Assembly (NCBI GenBank): GCA_027450125.1
Contig: DAIDKG010000014.1
Span: 1 to 5,824 of the forward strand
Direction of reading: 5' to 3'
From: Bordetella sp.
GTDB lineage: Bacteria; Pseudomonadota; Gammaproteobacteria; Burkholderiales; Burkholderiaceae_B
DNA length: 5,824 nucleotides
Every line of letters begins with the position of its first letter. Position 1 is the first letter of the stretch. Both the position numbers and the translations under genes were made by a program. Below, piece by piece: positions 1 through 5,576 of this stretch. The notes under the pieces were generated by a model, which saw only the letters and a list, made by a program, of their open reading frames with translations, did not search any database and was not told where the DNA came from.

Positions 1-5
1 ATGTC

Positions 6-31
6 TCGGCGCGGCTGATGGGCCGCGCCGA
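6..31 (-). terminator. Probable terminator hairpin after ilvC
   Basis: An inverted repeat with arms CGGCGCGGC (7-15) and GCCGCGCCG (22-30) pairs perfectly over 9 bp, or 10 bp with the flanking T6-A31 pair, around a 6-base loop. It begins 12 bases past the ilvC stop codon, where the end of the ilvI-ilvH-ilvC transcript is expected. Only five bases beyond the stem on the minus strand lie inside the window, and they are not a T-run, so the intrinsic-terminator call rests on stem strength and position. On the plus strand the stem is followed by AATTT, so it could also stop a transcript arriving from the left. Confidence 0.55.
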
Positions 32-43
32 ATTTGCTTGCGC

Positions 44-1126
<1,083 letters not shown>

Positions 1127-1618
1127 TTAGATTTTGAGTATGCGTTCGCCGCGGCCGATGCCCGACACGCCCGTGCGCACGGTCTCCAGGATGGCGCTGC
1201 GATCCAGCGCCTCGATGAAGGCCTGGTTCTTGCCCTGGTCGCCCGTGAGCTCGATGGTGTAGGACTTGTCGGTGACGTCGATGATGCGGCCGCGGAAGAT
1301 GTCGGCGGTGCGCTTGACCTCTTCTCGCTCCTTGCCGACCGCGCGCACCTTGATAAGCATGAGCTCGCGCTCGATGTGCGGGCCTTCGGTGAGGTCCACC
1401 ACCTTGACCACGTCGACCAGGCGGTTCAGGTGCTTGGTGATCTGCTCGATCACCTCGTCCGAGCCGGCGGTGATCAGGGTCAGGCGCGACAGGGTCGCGT
1501 CCTCGGTGGGCGCCACGGTGAGCGTCTCGATGTTGTAGCCGCGCGCGGAAAACAGCCCCACCACGCGCGACAGCGCGCCCGGTTCGTTTTCCATGAGAAC
1601 GGAAATCACGTGTTTCAT
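1127..1618 (-). CDS. ilvH: Acetolactate synthase III, small regulatory subunit
   Basis: Regulatory subunit of acetohydroxyacid synthase. It binds the large subunit, raises its activity and confers feedback inhibition by valine. The product is 163 residues, the same length as E. coli IlvH. Residues 1-75 form the ACT domain (ISVLMENEPGALSRV, then GLFSARGYNIETLTV). Asn11, Gly14 and Asn29 are present; they match the valine-site positions reported for E. coli IlvH, so a feedback-sensitive enzyme is predicted. The C-terminal half (about 80-163) is the usual IlvH dimer-partner domain, ending in GIGRGERILKI. The start has GGAG with 6-base spacing. That site lies inside a small upstream ORF whose TGA ends one base before this ATG, so translational coupling is plausible. 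The ilvI stop is 87 bases upstream. Confidence 0.97.
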   Translation of the reverse strand: MKHVISVLMENEPGALSRVVGLFSARGYNIETLTVAPTEDATLSRLTLITAGSDEVIEQITKHLNRLVDVVKVVDLTEGPHIERELMLIKVRAVGKEREEVKRTADIFRGRIIDVTDKSYTIELTGDQGKNQAFIEALDRSAILETVRTGVSGIGRGERILKI

Positions 1619-1619
1619 G

Positions 1620-1694
1620 TCAGTCTCCGCACGGCCGCCCGAAGGAGGCTGAAGCCCCCTTGGGGGCAGCGAACATAGTGAGCGTGGGGGTCAT
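1620..1694 (-). CDS. 24-codon small ORF between ilvI and ilvH
   Basis: An ATG 11 bases after the ilvI stop has a good ribosome binding site (CGGAG, 5 bases upstream) and opens a 24-residue frame. It begins MTPTLTMFAAPKGAS and ends with TGA one base before the ilvH ATG. Most of it lies inside a repeat-like element, so the peptide may have no function of its own. Its translation would carry ribosomes through two hairpins to the ilvH start, a coupling role that is inferred. No domain or membrane segment is recognisable. It could equally be chance coding in a repeat, although the strong ribosome binding site and the precise abutment with ilvH argue for real translation. Confidence 0.4.
   Translation of the reverse strand: MTPTLTMFAAPKGASASFGRPCGD
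1630..1693 (-). repeat. Repeat-like palindromic intergenic element
   Basis: About 64 bases of GC-rich sequence contain two adjacent hairpins. One is GCCCCC-AA-GGGGGC (1654-1667, transcript strand). The other is GCCTCC-TTCG-GGCGGC (1634-1649), with one internal mismatch and a C(UUCG)G tetraloop. From memory, closely similar sequence (ACCCCCACGCTC..., GCCCCCAAGGGGGC, TTCGGGCGGCC) recurs between genes in Bordetella and Achromobacter chromosomes. Only one copy lies in this window, so the repeat status cannot be shown here. The element fills nearly all the ilvI-ilvH gap. Confidence 0.5.
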
Positions 1695-1705
1695 ATGTTC
1701 TCCGT

Positions 1706-3424
1706 TCACAGGTCTTCGGAACCGAGCAGCATCTCGGTCAGGCCACGTCCGGCCTTCACCATGGGCCACACGTTTTCGGTGCGGTCGGTGATGAAGTCCA
1801 GGAACACAAGCCGCTTCTTGTGCTTGCCGAACGCCTCGCGCAGCGCCGGCTCGACGTCGGCGGGCTTTTCGATGCGCAGGCCCACGTGGCCGTAGGCCTC
1901 GGCCACCTTGACGAAATCGGGCAGCGAATCCATGTAGGACTCGGAATAGCGCGAGCCGTAGTCGATCTCCTGCCACTGCCGCACCATGCCCAGGAAACGG
2001 TTGTTCAGGCACACGATCTTGGGCGTGAAGCGGTACTGCTGGCAGGTGGAGAGCTCCTGGATGTTCATCTGGATGGAGCCCTCGCCGGTGATGACGGCGA
2101 TGTCCGAGTCCGGATTGGCCATCTGCACGCCCATGGCGTAGGGCAGGCCCACGCCCATGGTGCCCAGGCCGCCGGAATTGATCCAGCGGCGCGGCTGGCC
2201 GAACTTGTAGTACTGCGCGGCCCACATCTGGTGCTGGCCCACGTCGGAGGTGACGAAGGCGTTGCCGCCGGTGACTTCCCAGAGCTTTTCCACCACGAAC
2301 TGCGGCTTGATGAGCTCGTTCGAGTTGGCGTACTTGAGGCATTCCTTGCCGCGCCAGGTGTTGACCTGGTCCCACCAGGCCCGGGTCGAAGGCGGCTTGT
2401 TCTCGGCCGACGCGGTTTCGTACAGCGCGCACAGGTCCTGGATCACGTCCTTGACGTTGCCGACGATGGGCACGTCCACCCTCACCCGCTTGGAGATCGA
2501 CGAGGGATCGATGTCGATGTGGATGATCTTGCGCGCGTTCTGCGCGAAGTGCCTGGGGTTGCCGATGACGCGGTCGTCGAAGCGCGCGCCGATGGCCAGC
2601 AGCACGTCGCAGTGCTGCATGGCCATATTGGCTTCGTAGGTGCCGTGCATGCCGGGCATGCCCACAAAGCGCGGGTCGGCGCCGGAGGTGGCGCCCAGGG
2701 CCATCAGGGTGTTGGTGACGGGCGCGTCGAGCAGGTCGGTGAGCCTGCGCAGCTCGGCTGCAGCATTGGACAGCACCACCCCGCCGCCCGCGTAGACCAT
2801 GGGCCGCTCGGCGGTGAGCAGCATCTGCACGGCCTTCTTGATCTGGCCCTGGTGCCCCTTGTTGACGGGCGCGTACGAGCGCATGCTGATCTCGCCCTTG
2901 GGCGGCGCGTACTTGCACGTGTTGAACGAGACGTCCTTGGGGATGTCGACCAGCACGGGGCCGGGGCGGCCGGTGCGCGCGATGTAGAAGGCGCGCCGCA
3001 TGGTCTCGGCCAGGTCCTTGACGTCGCGCACCAGGAAGTTGTGCTTGACGCAGGGCCGGGTGATGCCGACGGTGTCGCACTCCTGGAAGGCGTCCTCGCC
3101 GATGGCCGCGGTCGGCACCTGCCCGCTGATGATCACCATCGGGATGGAGTCCATGTAGGCGGTGGCGATGCCGGTGACGGCATTGGTCAACCCGGGGCCG
3201 CTGGTGACGATGCACACGCCGACCTTGTTGGACGAGCGCGAGTACGCATCGGCGGCATGCACGGCGGCCTGCTCGTGCCTGACCAGGATGTGCTTGAATT
3301 TTTCTTGCTTGTAGATTGCGTCGTAGATGTAGAGCACCGCGCCGCCGGGATAGCCGAATACGTGTTCAACGCCTTCTTCGGCCAGGCAGCGCACGACGAT
3401 ATCGGCGCCATTGAGGTCTTGCAT
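1706..3424 (-). CDS. ilvI: Acetolactate synthase III, large catalytic subunit
   Basis: ThDP-, Mg2+- and FAD-dependent acetohydroxyacid synthase. It condenses two pyruvates to 2-acetolactate, or pyruvate with 2-oxobutyrate to 2-aceto-2-hydroxybutyrate, the committed step of branched-chain amino acid synthesis. The 572-residue product has the N-terminal ThDP domain (about 1-170) with FGYPGGAVLYIYDA and catalytic Glu51 in RHEQAAVHAADAY, then a central FAD-type domain (about 190-330). The C-terminal ThDP/metal domain (about 380-545) contains SGGLGTMGVGLPYA and LNNRFLGMVRQWQ. The ThDP motif reads GEG (447-449) to NN (474-475), with Glu448 where most family members have Asp. The start MQDLNGADIVV was chosen for family length and its AAGGAA-type ribosome binding site; the frame stays open upstream by chance. 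It is the first gene of the ilvI-ilvH-ilvC unit. I prefer ilvI over ilvB because of the IlvH-type partner and overall similarity. Confidence 0.96.
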   Translation of the reverse strand: MQDLNGADIVVRCLAEEGVEHVFGYPGGAVLYIYDAIYKQEKFKHILVRHEQAAVHAADAYSRSSNKVGVCIVTSGPGLTNAVTGIATAYMDSIPMVIISGQVPTAAIGEDAFQECDTVGITRPCVKHNFLVRDVKDLAETMRRAFYIARTGRPGPVLVDIPKDVSFNTCKYAPPKGEISMRSYAPVNKGHQGQIKKAVQMLLTAERPMVYAGGGVVLSNAAAELRRLTDLLDAPVTNTLMALGATSGADPRFVGMPGMHGTYEANMAMQHCDVLLAIGARFDDRVIGNPRHFAQNARKIIHIDIDPSSISKRVRVDVPIVGNVKDVIQDLCALYETASAENKPPSTRAWWDQVNTWRGKECLKYANSNELIKPQFVVEKLWEVTGGNAFVTSDVGQHQMWAAQYYKFGQPRRWINSGGLGTMGVGLPYAMGVQMANPDSDIAVITGEGSIQMNIQELSTCQQYRFTPKIVCLNNRFLGMVRQWQEIDYGSRYSESYMDSLPDFVKVAEAYGHVGLRIEKPADVEPALREAFGKHKKRLVFLDFITDRTENVWPMVKAGRGLTEMLLGSEDL

Positions 3425-3772
3425 GATGGTGTTCCTTTCCTTTACTGGCCCCGGTTTCCTGGCGGTCGAGCCCGTACAGCGGATAGCTGGGCGCAACTGG
3501 ACGTGGACGGAACCAGGCAACACGACCAGCGCTTTGCGGTTCACGGAACCGCGCCACCCGGACGCCTTGCCGACCCGGCCCGCGCCCGTCAGGATCGCAG
3601 GTAGCAAACAGGTCGAAATGGAAGCCTCGATCCAACTCCCCCGGTAAGGGGCGTGCGCTTTGTTGGCGTGACCGATGGCAGGGCAATACTGGAAGGATGA
3701 GGCCGGCAGGTAGCCGGCTGGCGCCTTCTGCACGCCCAGTAGCCGGTGAGCCCCTGGGCGCAGGAACCGATT
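3425..3772 (-). promoter_or_regulatory. Long structured 5' leader of ilvI
   Basis: About 340 bases lie between the candidate ilvI promoter and its ATG, with no convincing gene. The first part can form a 7-bp stem (CGCCCAG with CTGGGCG, 3733-3760) and a 6-bp stem GCCGGC/GCCGGC with a 5-base loop (3702-3718). An alternative pairing joins the 3741-3746 and 3714-3719 segments and would exclude both. A 7-bp hairpin with a 3-base loop (GCGGTTC/GAACCGC) lies at 3536-3552. No stem is followed by a T-run, and no separate stop-terminated leader peptide rich in Ile, Leu or Val was found. Classical attenuation is therefore not supported, though structure-based or trans-acting control remains possible. 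A ribosome binding site (AAGGAAAGGAA) precedes the ATG. Confidence 0.45.
3536..3552 (-). other. Perfect hairpin in the ilvI leader
   Basis: The arms GCGGTTC and GAACCGC pair over 7 bp around a CGT loop on the transcript strand, about 110 bases upstream of the ilvI ATG. An in-frame GTG (3542-3544) overlaps the loop and right arm. No T-run follows, so it is not a standard terminator. Its function is unknown. Confidence 0.45.
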
Positions 3773-3801
3773 AATGTACAGGGTTGCCGCGGTCCTGGCA
3801 A
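3773..3801 (-). promoter_or_regulatory. Candidate sigma-70 promoter for ilvI-ilvH-ilvC
   Basis: On the minus strand TTGCCA (3796-3801, 5 of 6 consensus) and TACATT (3773-3778, 4 of 6) are separated by 17 bases. Transcription would start near 3766. It is the best-spaced promoter match I found in the gap between yaaA and ilvI. It gives a leader of about 340 bases. The call is by eye and is not unique proof. Confidence 0.45.
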
Positions 3802-3808
3802 ACCGCGG
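3787..3808 (-). terminator. Hairpin just after yaaA, possible terminator
   Basis: The arms CCGCGGT and ACCGCGG form a perfect 7-bp stem with an 8-base loop, starting two bases after the yaaA stop codon. The position suits the end of the hbdH-yaaA transcript, but no T-run follows, so it would be a weak or Rho-assisted stop. The loop contains the -35 candidate of the ilvI promoter. Confidence 0.4.
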
Positions 3809-3810
3809 GC

Positions 3811-4581
3811 TCACTGCCTGCGGCGAAATACCAGCTTGTCGGCGCTGGAGGCCGCCGCGTCGTAGGCATAACCTTCGGCGTCGAACCCCTGCAGCCCCTC
3901 GGGCCTGGCGACCTTGTGCTCGATGGCATAGCGCGCCATCAGGCCGCGGGCGCGCTTGGCATGGAAGCTGATGATCTTCCAGGCGCCGTTCTTCCAGTCC
4001 TGGAAGACGCACTGCACCACCCTGGCCTTGAGCGCCTTCAGGTCCACCGCCTTGAAATACTCCTCCGAGGCCAGGTTGACCACCACCGGCGCCCTGGCGC
4101 CGGCCTGGCGCTCGTTGAGATAGTCGGCGATGGCCGAGCCCCAGTACGCGTACAGATTGCCGCCCTTGGCGGTCTGCAGCCGCGTGCCCATTTCCAGCCG
4201 GTAGGGCTGCATCAGGTCCAGCGGGCGCAGCGCGCCGTACAGGCCGCTCAGGATCACGACGTGTTCCTGCGCCCAGTCCAGCTGCCTGGGCGACAGCGAG
4301 GCGGCCTGCAGGCCTTCATAGACGTCGCCATTGAAGGCCAGGATCGCCTGGCGCGAATTGTCCTGCGTGAACTTGGGCTTCCAGGCGGCGTAGCGCGCCG
4401 CGTTCAGTTCGGACAGGGCCGGGCTCAGGCTCATCAGCTCGGCGATGTCCTGCGCCGACTTGGTCTTGAGCACCTTGATGAGGGCGGCAGCCTGGCTGAC
4501 GAACAGCGGCTGGGTGTGCGCCTGCACCTGCACCGGCGTGTCGTAGTCGAGCTTCTTGGCGGGAGACAGCAGCAAAAGCAT
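3811..4581 (-). CDS. yaaA: YaaA family (UPF0246/DUF328) peroxide-stress protein
   Basis: A 256-residue soluble protein of the YaaA family, close to the E. coli length of about 258. In E. coli, YaaA is induced by OxyR and lowers free intracellular iron during H2O2 stress; the biochemical mechanism is not fully settled. Family signatures are MLLLLSPAKKLD at the N-terminus, FNGDVYEGLQA (about 83-93), ILSGLYGALRPLDLMQPYRLEMGT (about 111-134, quoted as a landmark), NLASEEYFKAV in the third quarter, and FHAKRARGLMARY near the C-terminus. The start was chosen because the signature begins with this Met and AGGAG lies 7 bases upstream. The frame stays open farther upstream but would then overlap hbdH. 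It follows hbdH by 16 bases and is probably cotranscribed with it. No dedicated OxyR site was recognised. Confidence 0.93.
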   Translation of the reverse strand: MLLLLSPAKKLDYDTPVQVQAHTQPLFVSQAAALIKVLKTKSAQDIAELMSLSPALSELNAARYAAWKPKFTQDNSRQAILAFNGDVYEGLQAASLSPRQLDWAQEHVVILSGLYGALRPLDLMQPYRLEMGTRLQTAKGGNLYAYWGSAIADYLNERQAGARAPVVVNLASEEYFKAVDLKALKARVVQCVFQDWKNGAWKIISFHAKRARGLMARYAIEHKVARPEGLQGFDAEGYAYDAAASSADKLVFRRRQ

Positions 4582-4597
4582 GGATGCGCTCCTTTGC

Positions 4598-5383
4598 TCA
4601 GCGCGCGGTCCAGCCGCCGTCGACCGGGATCGACATGCCGGTGACCTGCGCCGCGGCGTCGGACGCCAGGAAAACCGCCGTGCCGCCCAACTGCTCGGGC
4701 GTGACAAACTGCAGCGACGGCTGCTTTTCGCTGAGCAGCTCGCGCGCCGCGTCGTCGGTCGAGATGCCGTCCTTGGCCGCCAGGGCGTCGATCTGTTTTT
4801 CCACCAGCGCCGTGCGCACCCAGCCCGGGCAGATGGCGTTGGCGGTGATGCCCTGGCCGGCCGTCTCCAGCGCCGTGACCTTGGTCAGGCCCACCACGCC
4901 GTGCTTGGCCGCCACGTAGGCCGACTTGTTGACCGAGCCCACCAGGCCGTGCACCGAGGCGATGTTGATGATGCGTCCCCAGCCCTGCTTCTTCATGAAC
5001 GGCAGCGCGGCCGCCGTGCCGTGGAAGACGGCCGAGAGGTTCAGGCCGATGATGGCGTCCCACTTGTCGACCGGAAAGTCCTCGATCTGCGCCGTGTGCT
5101 GGATGCCGGCGTTGTTGACCAGGATGTCGATGCGGCCCAGCCTGGCCGCCGCGTCGCCCACCATCTTGCGCACGGCCTCGCCGCGCGACAGATCGGCGCC
5201 GTCGTACAGCACCTTGACGCCGTGCTTGGCGGCCAGGTCGGCGCGCAGCGCCTCGATCTGGCCGGCATCGCCGAAGCCATTGAGCACGATGTCCGCGCCG
5301 TTCTGGGCGAAGGCCGTGGCAATGCCCAGGCCGATGCCGCTGGTCGAACCGGTGACGACGGCGACTTTTCCTTTCAACAACAT
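4598..5383 (-). CDS. hbdH: D-3-hydroxybutyrate dehydrogenase (SDR family)
   Basis: NAD+-dependent cytosolic enzyme oxidising D-3-hydroxybutyrate to acetoacetate, used in polyhydroxybutyrate and ketone-body breakdown. The 261-residue product is a classical short-chain dehydrogenase. The cofactor motif TGSTSGIG is at 11-18, NNAG at 90-93 and structural Asn115. The catalytic triad is Ser143, Tyr156 (YVAAK) and Lys160. Substrate specificity rests on Gln95, His145, Lys153, Trp188, Gln197 and Trp258. Each sits one position after the residues I recall as the substrate site of Pseudomonas fragi 3-hydroxybutyrate dehydrogenase, which separates it from generic SDR reductases. The start MLLKGKVAVVTG has AGAGGAG 6 bases upstream. 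An upstream in-frame ATG would add 24 Ala/Pro-rich residues that do not fit the fold and is rejected. It heads a two-gene unit with yaaA. The name bdhA is also used for this function. Confidence 0.95.
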   Translation of the reverse strand: MLLKGKVAVVTGSTSGIGLGIATAFAQNGADIVLNGFGDAGQIEALRADLAAKHGVKVLYDGADLSRGEAVRKMVGDAAARLGRIDILVNNAGIQHTAQIEDFPVDKWDAIIGLNLSAVFHGTAAALPFMKKQGWGRIINIASVHGLVGSVNKSAYVAAKHGVVGLTKVTALETAGQGITANAICPGWVRTALVEKQIDALAAKDGISTDDAARELLSEKQPSLQFVTPEQLGGTAVFLASDAAAQVTGMSIPVDGGWTAR

Positions 5384-5414
5384 GGGGAACTCCTCTGGCT
5401 TTGGATTTTTTGCG

Positions 5415-5442
5415 GCCGCGCCGATCGGCGCGGCAACGTTGC
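5415..5442. repeat. Paired palindromes in the hbdH 5' region
   Basis: A perfect 20-bp palindrome (arms GCCGCGCCGA and TCGGCGCGGC, 5415-5434) overlaps by two bases a perfect 10-bp palindrome GCAACGTTGC (5433-5442). They end about 31 bases upstream of the hbdH ATG. On the hbdH transcript the long stem is followed by CGC and an A-run rather than a T-run, so it is not an intrinsic terminator in that direction. It may be an operator or an mRNA structure affecting hbdH translation. Confidence 0.5.
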
Positions 5443-5474
5443 TTGCAGGTAACACGCACAGTTTAGTGGGTGCG

Positions 5475-5507
5475 TCACGGCGCCAATCCGGGCGAATCCG
5501 CTTTCAT
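5475..5507 (-). CDS. 10-codon upstream ORF with strong SD, before hbdH
   Basis: A near-ideal Shine-Dalgarno sequence (AGGGAGGT) is followed by an ATG 5 bases later and a 10-residue frame, MKADSPGLAP, ending in TGA. The stop lies about 90 bases before the hbdH start. If the hbdH transcript begins in the AT-rich patch upstream, this would be translated as a leader ORF. There is no amino-acid enrichment suggesting classical attenuation. It may be chance, but the match to the anti-SD is better than that of most genes here. Confidence 0.25.
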   Translation of the reverse strand: MKADSPGLAP

Positions 5508-5526
5508 ACCGGACCTCCCTACGGTA

Positions 5527-5558
5527 AATTTGCATTTCATTTCAATTTGCATCAAATT
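5527..5558. promoter_or_regulatory. AATTTG palindrome and half-site, candidate operator
   Basis: AATTTGCAT occurs twice (5527-5535 and 5544-5552), with start points 17 bases apart. The second copy continues as an inverted repeat, AATTTG-CAT-CAAATT (5544-5558). The layout of a full palindrome plus one half-site in an AT-rich patch between divergent genes suits a regulator site. The cognate regulator is not identifiable. Confidence 0.35.
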
Positions 5559-5576
5559 TTCATTTGTAAAGGCGGC

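Larger units (their letters stand above)
5384..5576. promoter_or_regulatory. Divergent control region, hbdH and sensor gene
   Basis: This 193-base gap separates hbdH (minus) from the partial plus-strand gene. The hbdH side is GC-rich, with two palindromes near 5415-5442 and a 10-codon ORF at 5475-5507. The sensor side (about 5520-5570) is strikingly AT-rich for this genome and holds AATTTG repeats. Weak minus-strand promoter matches exist (for example TTGGCG, 15 bases, TAAACT ending near 5462), but none is well spaced. I assign no single promoter for either gene. Confidence 0.55.

Noticed and set aside
1620..3215. 531-residue minus-strand frame overlapping ilvI
   Set aside because: Arg/His/Ala-rich shadow frame of ilvI. 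Only its last 24 codons, from the internal ATG at 1694, have their own start signal.
1820..3604. 594-residue plus-strand open frame opposite ilvI
   Set aside because: Low-complexity Ala/Gly/His/Asp/Val composition typical of the antisense of a GC-rich gene, with no recognisable domain.
3425..3772. Classical leader-peptide attenuator for ilvI
   Set aside because: No stop-terminated ORF with clustered Ile/Leu/Val codons and no hairpin followed by a T-run was found.
1706..4012. Very long minus-strand open frame giving a 768-residue IlvI with an N-terminal extension
   Set aside because: The extension crosses the whole leader and enters yaaA in another frame. Family length and the ribosome binding site place the start at 3424. 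The upstream openness is expected from high GC.
5415..5434. 20-bp palindrome considered as an intrinsic terminator
   Set aside because: On the minus strand it is followed by an A-run. On the plus strand the T-run precedes the stem. Neither orientation fits.
4598..5455. Longer 285-residue start for hbdH
   Set aside because: It adds 24 Ala/Pro-rich residues ahead of the conserved MLLKGKVAVVTG start, which has the better ribosome binding site.
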